A stretch of DNA of 64,000 nt from Planctomycetaceae bacterium (GTDB taxonomy: Bacteria; Planctomycetota; Planctomycetia; Planctomycetales; Planctomycetaceae): NCBI GenBank assembly GCA_018699955.1, contig JABISG010000135.1, positions 1-64,000 on the forward strand, in the 5' to 3' direction. Both the position numbers and the translations under genes were made by a program. Positions 18,364-26,937 of this stretch are shown here, one piece after another. The notes below the pieces were generated by a model that was not told the origin of the DNA, ran no database searches, and saw only the letters and a program-made list of their open reading frames with translations. Within the stretch, counting starts at the first letter, position 1. Every line of letters starts with the position of its first letter.

Positions 18364-19452
18364 ATGCCCGAAATTAAATATGACATGCGCAGCGACACCG
18401 TCACCAGGCCCAGTCCCGGCATGCGCGAGGCGATTGCCAATGCCGAGGTGGGCGATGATATGTCGGCCGAAGATCCGACCGTCAATCGGTTGGAAGCGAT
18501 GATTGCTGAACTGTTCGAGAAAGAGGCGGCCGTGTTTGCCTGTTCGGGAACGCAGTCGAATCAAATGGGCGTTCGCGTGCATTGCCGGGCGGGCGATGAA
18601 TTGTTGATCGACGACAACGGACACATTGCCAACTTCGAGGCGGGAGGCCCGGCCGCGCTCAGCGGAGTCACCGCGCGCACGGTCCGGGGAAATGGCGGTA
18701 TGCTCGACCTGGCTGATTTGGAAGGAATGATTCGTGCCGACAACCAACATCTCTGCCCAACACGGCTGCTTTGCATCGAAAACACCACCAATGCCGGCGG
18801 CGGGCGTGCTTACCCGCTCGAACAACTCGAACGCATCGGCAGTTGGGCTCACGAGCACGGTTTGAAGGTGCACATGGACGGTGCGAGGTTCTTCAATGCG
18901 ACCGTCGCTCGCGGTTACACGCCGGCAGCCGCCCTCAAGCATGTCGATACCGTTTCGATTTGTTTTTCCAAAGGGCTGGGATGCCCGATGGGGTCCGTTC
19001 TAGTTGGCTCCGAGGAGGACATTGTAATTGCCCGCCGGGCGCGAAAGTTGTTTGGTGGCGCGTTGCGTCAAGCGGGTATTGTTGCGGCGGCAGCCGTTTA
19101 CGCACTCGAGCATAACATCCAACGCCTTGTCGAAGACCACGAAAACGCCCGCGCGTTTGCCGAAGCGATCGCGGGCGCTGACGGTATCCAAATTGATCCG
19201 GCCGACGTCGAAAGCAATCTGGTGTTTTTTGAGGTCGATCCGGAACTGGGCAACGCCGCTCAGTTGGGCGGGAGGATATTGGAACGCGGATTAAAGGTGG
19301 GGGCGATGGGGCCGCAACGATTGCGTGCCTGCACCCACCTCGACATCAACCGGGAAGAAGTTCTGCAGGCTGCGGAGATCGTCAGGGAATGCGTTGCCGA
19401 GGGGTTCGAAGACATGGTCGGTGCCGCATCGGGGCCTTATGCGCGTGGGTAG
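18364..19452 (+). CDS. Low-specificity L-threonine aldolase (GntG type)
   Basis: 362 aa if started at the ATG at 18364; an ATG at 18352 is also possible. The start YDMRSDTVTRPSPGMREAI is typical of the family. The PLP lysine is Lys203 in SICFSKGLGCPMGS, and HMDGARFFNA carries the Asp that contacts the PLP ring nitrogen. It cleaves threonine or allo-threonine to glycine and acetaldehyde in the cytoplasm. It is transcribed away from hisI, and a repeat hairpin lies 22 bp after its stop. Confidence 0.92.
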   Translation: MPEIKYDMRSDTVTRPSPGMREAIANAEVGDDMSAEDPTVNRLEAMIAELFEKEAAVFACSGTQSNQMGVRVHCRAGDELLIDDNGHIANFEAGGPAALSGVTARTVRGNGGMLDLADLEGMIRADNQHLCPTRLLCIENTTNAGGGRAYPLEQLERIGSWAHEHGLKVHMDGARFFNATVARGYTPAAALKHVDTVSICFSKGLGCPMGSVLVGSEEDIVIARRARKLFGGALRQAGIVAAAAVYALEHNIQRLVEDHENARAFAEAIAGADGIQIDPADVESNLVFFEVDPELGNAAQLGGRILERGLKVGAMGPQRLRACTHLDINREEVLQAAEIVRECVAEGFEDMVGAASGPYARG

Positions 19453-19473
19453 TTGCAAACATTCTCCCCCCAT

Positions 19474-19495
19474 CCCTCGGGGCGCAGCCCGAGGG
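19474..19495. repeat. Palindromic repeat, 8-6-8 hairpin family, copy 2
   Basis: CCCTCGGG, GCGCAG loop, CCCGAGGG, followed by CTTTG. A perfect 8-bp stem just after the threonine aldolase stop; may serve as terminator. Compared with copy 4 the middle stem pair is changed on both arms, so the stem is kept. Confidence 0.75.
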
Positions 19496-19609
19496 CTTTG
19501 AGGTGGAATTTCGATACGAACGCTTGAGCAGGACCTGCCGAACGGCTCTAATGCCGGGGAGTTGTTGACAGTGATTGACAAGTGTCCGCATTCGAGAGGG
19601 AGTATGGAT

Positions 19610-20284
19610 ATGAGACGGCTTGCGATTGTTTTGCTCTTTGGAACGATAGTGGGATGTGGAATCGGCCAAGCCCGCGAGGCGGCCCGGCGATCTCAATGCA
19701 AGAACAACCTGAAGCAAATCGGGCTGGCGCTGCATAACTATCACGACGAATTCCGTAGCTTTCCGCCAGCCTTTGTCGCCGACGAAAATGGCACCCCCAT
19801 GCACAGTTGGCGGGTGCTGCTGCTGCCGTATCTGGATCATCAGAAACTGTACGATCAGTACGATCTCTCGCAGCCGTGGGATAGTCCGGCCAATCAAGCC
19901 GTCCTCAATAACATGCCTGCCATTTTCGCCTGTCCGTCTGGTACGCCCGGTAACACCACAAACTACGCTGGCGTCTTTGGTGCCGATTGTATCTTCACCG
20001 GTGCCGAAGTCACCAAGGTAGCTGACTGCAAAGACGGACTCTCGAACACGTTGGTCGTTGGCGAGGTCGATGGAAGTGCCATCCCGTGGACCAAGCCGGA
20101 AGACATCGACATCTCAAAATATCCCGACCTGAGTGACCCCGCCGGATTTCACAGCAGCCATACCGGCGGCATGCATTTTCTGCTGGCGGACGGTTCAGTC
20201 CGGTTTGTCAGCGAACAAATCAATCCGCAAACTCTGAAAGCCCTGTTCACTCGGGACGGCGAGGAAATTGTGGGGGAATTCTAG
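19610..20284 (+). CDS. DUF1559 protein with lipobox-like N-terminus
   Basis: 224 aa from the ATG at 19610, which has GGGAG 7 nt upstream; the ATG at 19604 is too close to that site. The body has the DUF1559 landmarks [20 protein letters not shown] near the N-terminus and [19 protein letters not shown] near the end. Normal family members begin with a type IV prepilin signal ([16 protein letters not shown]). Here that is replaced by [16 protein letters not shown], which looks like a lipoprotein signal with Cys16 as lipidated residue. It may therefore be membrane-anchored instead of pilin-like. The role of DUF1559 is unknown. Confidence 0.85.
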   Translation: MRRLAIVLLFGTIVGCGIGQAREAARRSQCKNNLKQIGLALHNYHDEFRSFPPAFVADENGTPMHSWRVLLLPYLDHQKLYDQYDLSQPWDSPANQAVLNNMPAIFACPSGTPGNTTNYAGVFGADCIFTGAEVTKVADCKDGLSNTLVVGEVDGSAIPWTKPEDIDISKYPDLSDPAGFHSSHTGGMHFLLADGSVRFVSEQINPQTLKALFTRDGEEIVGEF

Positions 20285-20613
20285 TTTGTGTCGCATGTGC
20301 CTGCGGGTGTGTACGAGTCAATTCTTGATTGACGGCTTGGGGTGCCAATGGCTTCCTTACCGCTGTTGCCTGCAGCGTTCCGTCAGCGTGAATGTCGAAG
20401 GTGACGGCACCGTATTCGCCGGTCGATAAGACTTTTGCCTGCGGGCCATAAGTTTCCTTTAGGTAGGGCAACAGGCGACTTTCGCGGGCAGGAACGACCA
20501 CCCATTTCGGCTTTGCCCAGGCGGCCAGTTCCGGCGGGTTTGCCGCTCGGCTGCCGTGGTGCGGCGACATCAGAACATCGACCGGTTGCCCCGCTCCCTC
20601 CAGCAGCCGCCGT
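20247..20613 (-). pseudogene. ComEC C-terminal fragment in shifted frame
   Basis: This frame reads RLLEGAGQPVDVLMSPHHGS, then AWAKPKWVVVPA, which is the end of the metallo-beta-lactamase-like domain of ComEC and continues the protein ended at 20570. The HHGS motif is needed by the domain but lies only in this frame. Adding one C near 20615 (GACGGC-CAACGG) would join the two frames. The tail overlaps the 3' end of the DUF1559 gene by 38 bp on the other strand. No separate ribosome-binding site is visible. Confidence 0.75.
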
Positions 20614-22879
20614 TGCCGTCTTTCTCCAGATCGCCCGTCAATAAGATGCGCCGCCCCGCGTACTCGATCATGAGGACGAGACTGTTTTCGTTGTCGTTGT
20701 CGAAACGCCGATTGCCCGGCGGGTGAAGAACCGAAACGGTAACGGTTTCATCGATCAACAGACGGTCGCCTTCCTGCAGCAGCCGCACGGGAATTCGCTC
20801 CTGCTCGATCACACCGCACAACTCGCGAACTGCCCGTTGGTCGAAGTCGAGAAACGTCTGTGAAAGCATCACCGTGCCGACCGGAACCGTGGCGAGCAAG
20901 CCGTGCATGCCGTTGAAATGATCGACGTCGGCATGCGAGGCGACAACGGCATCGAGCCGCGAAATACCGCGCGACCACATTGCGTTTTCGACGGTCCACT
21001 CTGCCCGCTTGGCATCGGTGAGAGCGCCGGCATCGTACAGCAGCGTCTTGCCGTTTGGCATTTCCAATAACACCGAACAGCCATGTCCCACGTCGAGTAC
21101 CGTGCATCGCAATCCGTCGCGATGCTGCGGAACCAGCCCGATCGCGAGTCCTGCGACCGTCCACACCATCAGCGCTCCAATTGTTCTTCGAGCGGGCATG
21201 CGCTTCAATGCGATGAATACCATGGCCGTCACGAGCAGATAATACACCGCCATCCACCACGCAGCGGGACCAGGGCCGTAAAGATGCCCGAGGTGAATGT
21301 CGGCGGCAAAATCCACAATTCCTCGAAGGCCGCTCAACTGGACATCAAACGCCGATCCCAATGGAATCGCGGCGTACGGGACCACTGATCCAACAATCAA
21401 GAACGCGAAACCACTCCACAACAGAATGCAGACAAACGGTATCAACAGCACGTTGATGAGGAAGCCAACCGGCGAGATGAGGTGAAATTGCGAGCCTGTC
21501 AACGGAAGCGTCAAAAACCAGATGCCGAGCATCATTGCGTAACCGCGCAACAACCAGCCTCCGACGGATCGAATTCGTCCGTTCAACTTCTCCATTGCCG
21601 TGCTATTCGCGGGGAACAACTCGGCGGCAGGTTGCTCTGCTGTCGGTGGTTGGGCGATACGCCATTCTCGTGCGAGAATCATTCCGGTCACAGCGAGAAA
21701 CGACAGTTGCGTCCCGACGTCGAACAGGTCGCTCGGGTTCCAGGCGAGAATCGCAATGGCCGCCAACGCCAGCGTGTTCATTGCCACCGCAGGGCGTTTG
21801 AGCAGGAATCCCCCGACGGTGATCAGCACGAACACGGTGGCACGCGCGACCGGCGGCCGCCCGCCCGAAATGACGGCGTAAAACAACACGCTCGCGACAA
21901 TCACGAGGGCTGTTGTGCGAGGTGACGCATGGCACAACCGGCAGCACAACCACAGCAGAGCAGCAAGAATGCCGACATGAAGGCCGGAAATTGCCAGCAG
22001 GTGCGCGGTTCCGCTTTCTGCGAATGAGGTTCGAATGCTGCCGGTCATCCGTGACCGATCACCCAGCAGGAGTGCGGTTGCCAACGGAATGTTCTCTGCA
22101 TCGAGATGAGCGACGCACAACCGCTCGCCTTGCTCGCGAAACTCCGCAAGAAGACGAGCGGGGCGGTTGCGGCCTCCGTCGCGGAGCTTGCGCACTGCAT
22201 CGGGGTGGTTGGCAAACAGCAGGCACCGACATTGCTGGCGACGCAGGCTATCGCGAAAATCGAATTGGCCCGGATTGCCCGCCGGCATTGGTAACGACAG
22301 CCAACCAGAGATGGCGACTTTATCGCCGACAGCCACATGCAGCAGGTGGCCTTTCACCGTCAACCGCACGCGACCTGAAACCGGAACTTCTCCGGCATTC
22401 GTTTCGAGAGAAGTTGCAACGACTATGCACCGTGACTGATCGACCAGCGGTGTCGCCGTCTGCCAGTCCTGGGTTCCGGCGTGACGAATCAACGGCTGCT
22501 CGCTGACGACTCCCGACAACCGCACCAATTGTGATTCGACAGTCGCGTATTGAGCAAGATCGTTCGTGCCGGTCACCGACCAATATTGGTGGTGCCTTGC
22601 GCCGGCTACCGTTGCGGCCGACAGCAACAGCAGCACTGCAGCCATGCGTGGTCGCTTCCACAAGAGACAGGCCAGCCAACCGACCACCGCGGCGGCGGCC
22701 ACCGATATCCAAATTGTCCACGGGACCGTTCCGAAACGATCGGCAAGAATGCCGGCCGCTACACAAACCGCCACCCAGACGGCGGGCTGCCGCTGGCCGC
22801 GGACTTGCAACCTTCGGTCATCACTCGGTAATTCCATCCCGCACCATTGCTGTTCGCAGTCAATGAACGGTTGATTCAT
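20570..22879 (-). CDS. comEC: ComEC/Rec2 DNA-uptake channel, frameshifted near its 3' end
   Basis: 769 aa from the ATG at 22879 (GGCGGAA just upstream). An N-terminal OB-like domain (residues about 100-190) and a Competence domain with many membrane helices contain the family landmark GTAHLLAISGLHVGILAALLW. The MBL-like domain starts CTVLDVGHGCSVLLEMPNG and reaches LLTGDLEKDG before a frameshift ends it at 20570. The protein would carry single-stranded DNA across the inner membrane in natural transformation. Whether the frameshift is real, programmed or an assembly error cannot be told from one sequence. Confidence 0.87.
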   Translation of the reverse strand: MNQPFIDCEQQWCGMELPSDDRRLQVRGQRQPAVWVAVCVAAGILADRFGTVPWTIWISVAAAAVVGWLACLLWKRPRMAAVLLLLSAATVAGARHHQYWSVTGTNDLAQYATVESQLVRLSGVVSEQPLIRHAGTQDWQTATPLVDQSRCIVVATSLETNAGEVPVSGRVRLTVKGHLLHVAVGDKVAISGWLSLPMPAGNPGQFDFRDSLRRQQCRCLLFANHPDAVRKLRDGGRNRPARLLAEFREQGERLCVAHLDAENIPLATALLLGDRSRMTGSIRTSFAESGTAHLLAISGLHVGILAALLWLCCRLCHASPRTTALVIVASVLFYAVISGGRPPVARATVFVLITVGGFLLKRPAVAMNTLALAAIAILAWNPSDLFDVGTQLSFLAVTGMILAREWRIAQPPTAEQPAAELFPANSTAMEKLNGRIRSVGGWLLRGYAMMLGIWFLTLPLTGSQFHLISPVGFLINVLLIPFVCILLWSGFAFLIVGSVVPYAAIPLGSAFDVQLSGLRGIVDFAADIHLGHLYGPGPAAWWMAVYYLLVTAMVFIALKRMPARRTIGALMVWTVAGLAIGLVPQHRDGLRCTVLDVGHGCSVLLEMPNGKTLLYDAGALTDAKRAEWTVENAMWSRGISRLDAVVASHADVDHFNGMHGLLATVPVGTVMLSQTFLDFDQRAVRELCGVIEQERIPVRLLQEGDRLLIDETVTVSVLHPPGNRRFDNDNENSLVLMIEYAGRRILLTGDLEKDGNGGCWRERGNRSMF

Positions 22880-22996
22880 TTCCGCCCGGTGTTTATACCA
22901 TAACGGAATTGCGATCACCCCACGTTGCCTACGGGACAGGCATCCAGAAAAACGCGACTGGAAACGGGGGACTCGTGCCCATCCAAGGCGAAAACG

Positions 22997-23230
22997 ATGT
23001 CGGTACCTGAAACATCCATTCCCCCAGAGGAATATGAGCAGTTTGGCAGCGAAACCTATGTCACCGACGCTCTGGTCGAAAAGTACCACACGGCCGAAGG
23101 TGCGGCAGGTTTTCGCAGATGGTCGATGCAGGCAACACAACTATTGGTTCGTGGCCAGAGCGTCTATTTCCCCGCTGACTATGAAAGATGGATTGCAGCG
23201 GGACTTCCCGATGGATTACCGGGCGACTGA
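22997..23230 (+). CDS. Small acidic protein of unknown function
   Basis: 77 aa from the ATG at 22997 with AAGGCGA about 5 nt upstream. Composition is acidic with ordinary hydrophobic content (PPEEYEQFGSETYVTDALVE, then FRRWSMQATQLLVRGQSV). No signal peptide, cysteine cluster or known motif. It is divergent from comEC and its stop is followed by a palindromic repeat at the convergent end of the enolase-family gene. Likely a real gene, product unknown. Confidence 0.55.
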   Translation: MSVPETSIPPEEYEQFGSETYVTDALVEKYHTAEGAAGFRRWSMQATQLLVRGQSVYFPADYERWIAAGLPDGLPGD

Positions 23231-23246
23231 CCACCGTTGGGCGAAG

Positions 23247-23268
23247 CCCACGGGCTGGGTCCCGTGGG
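23247..23268. repeat. Palindromic repeat, 8-6-8 hairpin family, copy 3
   Basis: CGAAG followed by CCCACGGG, CTGGGT loop, CCCGTGGG. Perfect stem between the convergent small ORF and the enolase-superfamily gene. Confidence 0.75.
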
Positions 23269-23293
23269 GATTCTTCCTGCGTGAGATCCCCAC

Positions 23294-24577
23294 TCAAAAC
23301 GGCGATTCGTTGGAATGCACCGCGCTTTCCAGCGCACGCGATCGTAACTCGCGCCAATCCTGTGACCCGTCGTTGGGAATGTGTTCCAGGTTCACGCCGC
23401 GCGGGAAGAACGGCAACCGACCGGCGTGCCAGTCGTCCCAGTATTGCGCACAGTGGGCATAGTAAGTCGTCGTTCCCGACGGCCACCGCAGCGCGACGAG
23501 TAAATCGGGATGCGGATACGGTTTCGGTTTTGGGTCGCAGCGGAACAGTTCGATTGCTTCCTCGTCCAACTCAATTCCCAAACCCGGTCCCTCCGGAACG
23601 GTCGCCAGGCCGTTGGCGACGGGTAAATCGGTGCTGATACAATCGCGCTCAAACAACTGATGGCAGTTAACCGACGGCCAACGTGCGCTCTCCAGCACGG
23701 CACCCAACTGCAGCGCAAAGGCGGCGGCGATTTTCGTTCCCACAATCTGCAGGAACAGCGATTTGTTGAAGCGTTGGCAGACGTGTGCATCGCGTTGAAT
23801 CTTCGATGCCCCGCCGGTCACCACAAACCCGTCCACCATTTCTTCGCGAATGGCCGTCTCCAGCGACGGTTCGCCCAAATGGTTGGGCGTGTGCATCGAA
23901 ATCGGCACGTGGGTGTGCTGCCTGAGGTGCTTGTAGCCGGCCACGTCGTGATGTGGAATCGGGCTTTCGAACATCACGACGTTGTGAAACTGTTCCATCT
24001 CCTTCAGCAACCGCGTGCAGTGTGCCGTGTCGATGCCGAAGCCGTTGAAGTCCATGTCGACTTCAAAATGCTCGGGCAGTGTCGCGCACAACTGGCGTGT
24101 TTGCTCGATGAGATCCCACCACGGGCGTCCCTTGGTTTTGAAGCAGGTGTAACCGTTTTCGATGGCCAACTGGCATTCACTGATCCAATCGTCGGCCGGC
24201 AGATCGATGTCCCACCACGAAATGTGACACCGCTCGCGAACTTGTTTTCCCAGCAATTGGTGCAGCGGCGCATCGGCTGCTTTTGCTGCTGCATCTAACA
24301 ACGCAATCTGCAGGCCCGCTCCCAGTTCATCGTCCCACATGTTTTCGGCCGGATGTTTGCCGACGACCTGATTGCGGGCCGCATCGGTGACGGATTCCGC
24401 TCCCCACGTGTAATAAACCATTGTCTCGCCGAAACCGACAACGCCCGAGTCGAGCGTCACCCGGCAGATCTCGAAGATCGTCCAGTGCGGAATCTCGCGA
24501 ACCATATTTCGAGCCGGCACCGGCCGCAAAGGGAGGTCCACCCAAAACGTTTCAACGGACTTAACATTGTGCGACAT
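23294..24577 (-). CDS. Enolase-superfamily (mandelate racemase / muconate lactonising) enzyme
   Basis: 427 aa from the ATG at 24577; upstream in-frame sequence derives from the intergenic repeat. The barrel shows the K-x-K pair at Lys147/Lys149 (CFKTKG), metal ligands in VDMDFNGF (Asp174/Asp176) and MFESPIP (Glu204), and a His-rich ISMHTPNH segment. Such enzymes abstract the proton next to a carboxylate, for dehydration or epimerisation of sugar acids or for lactonisation. The substrate cannot be named. A sodium:solute symporter lies 83 bp upstream on the same strand, so uptake and catabolism of one carboxylate may be linked. Confidence 0.88.
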   Translation of the reverse strand: MSHNVKSVETFWVDLPLRPVPARNMVREIPHWTIFEICRVTLDSGVVGFGETMVYYTWGAESVTDAARNQVVGKHPAENMWDDELGAGLQIALLDAAAKAADAPLHQLLGKQVRERCHISWWDIDLPADDWISECQLAIENGYTCFKTKGRPWWDLIEQTRQLCATLPEHFEVDMDFNGFGIDTAHCTRLLKEMEQFHNVVMFESPIPHHDVAGYKHLRQHTHVPISMHTPNHLGEPSLETAIREEMVDGFVVTGGASKIQRDAHVCQRFNKSLFLQIVGTKIAAAFALQLGAVLESARWPSVNCHQLFERDCISTDLPVANGLATVPEGPGLGIELDEEAIELFRCDPKPKPYPHPDLLVALRWPSGTTTYYAHCAQYWDDWHAGRLPFFPRGVNLEHIPNDGSQDWRELRSRALESAVHSNESPF

Positions 24578-24607
24578 GAGTGGATTTCGGATTTCGGATT
24601 GTGAAAT

Positions 24608-24633
24608 GTAAAGCCGCGACCAGTGGTCGCGCC
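24608..24633. repeat. Palindromic repeat (GCGACC family), intergenic copy
   Basis: GTAAAGCC, then GCGACC-AGT-GGTCGC, then GCC. It lies between the symporter stop (24661) and the enolase-family start (24577), and is nearly identical to 15304-15329. Confidence 0.68.
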
Positions 24634-24660
24634 GAATGGGATTTTCGCGACGATCGCGTC

Positions 24661-26748
24661 CTACAACGCCTTCGCCAGATACGTCGTCAACCAGATAATC
24701 AATCCGACGCCAACCCACGCCGCCGCAAAGCCGCCCATGTCGAGCCAGGTCGGTTTGGGAATCTCCAACGACTCAACGTTGAACAGTTTTTCCTGCTGCG
24801 GTGCGGGGTTGTCGGGCAGCGTACAGGGGGTTTCAATGTGTTCGCCCGGTGTCACTGGCGTGTGCATCAGCCGGTAAAAGTTGTCCAGCTTCTCCTTTGA
24901 TTGCTGCGGCATGATCACACTGACGAGCAATCCCGAGCCGATACCAACCGCCATATAAGAGACGCGCTGCCAGACGTCGGCCATGCTTTTGACCTTCCCG
25001 TCGGCATCGAAAGTGAACATGCCGTCGCCGAAGATTCCCCAGCCGTAGATGTCCGCCTGCCAGTGCGTGACGGCGTACCAGGCAAAGATGCCTGCTGCCG
25101 TCGAAACCCACACCGCGTACGAATTCCACCTCCGCCAACTGATGCCAAACCACAGACTGATGCCGATGAACGCCGGCGTGGTCAGAATGACTTTCAGCGC
25201 ATCGATCACGTCGGTAAACGTACTCTGCAAAATGAGCGCCAGCAGAACAATGACCAGTCCAGCGATTCGGCCGACCCACAAGTAATGCTTCTGGGACTTG
25301 TTTTTCGCGAGAAACCGCCGATAGATATTCTCCGTGAACAGACCGCTGGAGATCACCATCTGCGCGTCGCTGGTACTCATCACCGCTGCCAATAATGACG
25401 CCAACAACAGACCGATCAGCCCTGGCGCGATCGTCGGCAGAATGTCGTACGCGGCACGGCCGAACAACTTGTCAGAAAAATCTTTGTCGGATGCGTCAAT
25501 GCTCGTCTGTTCTCCTTCGCCCAACTTCGCGAAAGACTCACCGTCGTTTCTGGCAACGATATTCTGGTACACATTACGGTCGGACTCAATTTTTTCGCGT
25601 TCTTTTTCAGGCAACGCTGCGAAAGCGTCGGCTGCTTTCTGCTGGTCTGCATCCGAAAGTTCATCGAACGCAGCGCCCGAAGCGGCGGACAGCGGTTTGT
25701 CGGCGTGCTTCAGCGGACTGCCGCTGCCCATGTACCAAACAATGCAAGCCAGCCCGGTGAACGTCCAGGCGACCGTACAGAAGCGTTTCAGGAAGTTGCC
25801 AACCGTGAAACCAAACCGGCCTTCAAACTCCGTCTTTCCCGCCCCGCAAACACCCATTATGTGCGGCTGCACAACGATACCGGCCAATGCCGTAAACGAC
25901 AGCATGAAGACGTAGAACACGGTGATCGGCTCTTTACCCAGCGAGGCGGCCACGTCGGCATCGGCCACCAGACTCAGCATACCTTCTTTCATGCCGGCCT
26001 GTCCGTGCAGTTCTCCAAATCCGCCGATCATCTTGAACACAAACGGCAACAGCAGGAACGAAAACGTAATTGTCAGAATTCCCTGAATCAGGTCGGTAAT
26101 AATCGCCGCCCCCAATCCGCCCGCCATGCCGTAAGTGACGAACAGCACCGTCATCGCCAGAATCGCGAATTCGTATCCTTGCAGTTGTCGCGTGGAAGAG
26201 ACGATGCCGCCGCCCTTCTCACCAAACTCCAGCTTCGGAACCTGGATATCCATTTCGACGGCCACCCGGTCCAGCTCGCCGCCGGTGAGTGCGTTGACCA
26301 TCTTTCCGCTGCCGTACAGTCCCCCGGCAATGAACACGATGGCCATCACAATGCCGTAAAACGAGTACAGTGTCGCGGTGCTGCTGTTGTAGCGGCTTTC
26401 GAAGAAGTCGGCGGTCGTCAACGCCCGCATACGGCGCATGATCGGTGCAACGATCCAGTAGAACGGCGTCGCCCACAGCCACAGGAACTGCCACCAGATG
26501 CCCACCAGACCCATTCGCCAGGTTCCGGCAACGACCGTAATCGCTTGTTCGCTACTTGTACCCGATCCAAATGCGAAGAACATCATGAAGATTTTGCCGA
26601 AACGGCGACCGCCCATGAAAAAGTCGGCCGTTGTCTTCACCTTCGTGATCGACCACAGTCCGATCACAAGAATGACCACGAAATAAATTGCGAGGATGGC
26701 CCAGTCGGCAACTCCAAGTCCCAGCCAATTGGCGGCGGCGAATAGCAT
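24661..26748 (-). CDS. Sodium:solute symporter (SSS family)
   Basis: 695 aa, rich in membrane helices; begins with a short outside segment and the helix WAILAIYFVVILVIGLWS. The motif FFMGGRRFGKIFMMFFAFGS and GTSSEQAITVVAG correspond to the first repeat of the LeuT-like fold of SSS carriers. A soluble loop of about 110 residues (near 350-450, including DELSDADQQKAADAFAALPE) interrupts the helices, longer than in typical SSS members. Likely brings in a sugar, sugar acid or other organic acid with Na+. The downstream enolase-family gene suggests a carboxylated substrate. Confidence 0.9.
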   Translation of the reverse strand: MLFAAANWLGLGVADWAILAIYFVVILVIGLWSITKVKTTADFFMGGRRFGKIFMMFFAFGSGTSSEQAITVVAGTWRMGLVGIWWQFLWLWATPFYWIVAPIMRRMRALTTADFFESRYNSSTATLYSFYGIVMAIVFIAGGLYGSGKMVNALTGGELDRVAVEMDIQVPKLEFGEKGGGIVSSTRQLQGYEFAILAMTVLFVTYGMAGGLGAAIITDLIQGILTITFSFLLLPFVFKMIGGFGELHGQAGMKEGMLSLVADADVAASLGKEPITVFYVFMLSFTALAGIVVQPHIMGVCGAGKTEFEGRFGFTVGNFLKRFCTVAWTFTGLACIVWYMGSGSPLKHADKPLSAASGAAFDELSDADQQKAADAFAALPEKEREKIESDRNVYQNIVARNDGESFAKLGEGEQTSIDASDKDFSDKLFGRAAYDILPTIAPGLIGLLLASLLAAVMSTSDAQMVISSGLFTENIYRRFLAKNKSQKHYLWVGRIAGLVIVLLALILQSTFTDVIDALKVILTTPAFIGISLWFGISWRRWNSYAVWVSTAAGIFAWYAVTHWQADIYGWGIFGDGMFTFDADGKVKSMADVWQRVSYMAVGIGSGLLVSVIMPQQSKEKLDNFYRLMHTPVTPGEHIETPCTLPDNPAPQQEKLFNVESLEIPKPTWLDMGGFAAAWVGVGLIIWLTTYLAKAL

Positions 26749-26937
26749 GCGGTTCTCTCTGTATTACTTTGCGGATAATAATGGTGAGCAACAGGCCAAC
26801 CAACGCGACCGCCACTTCACCCAGACCAGCCTACCGGTGACAGTTCGCAGTTGCAATTCAGCGATGCCTGCCAGCCAACGTTTGCCCTTCTCAGATTTTT
26901 CGCAAACTGATATTCCCCACGTATGTGTGGCGATTCA

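Noticed and set aside
25705-26745. Plus-strand open frame of 346 codons over the symporter gene
   Set aside because: His/Arg/Gln-rich product typical of reverse-strand reading of a membrane-protein gene.
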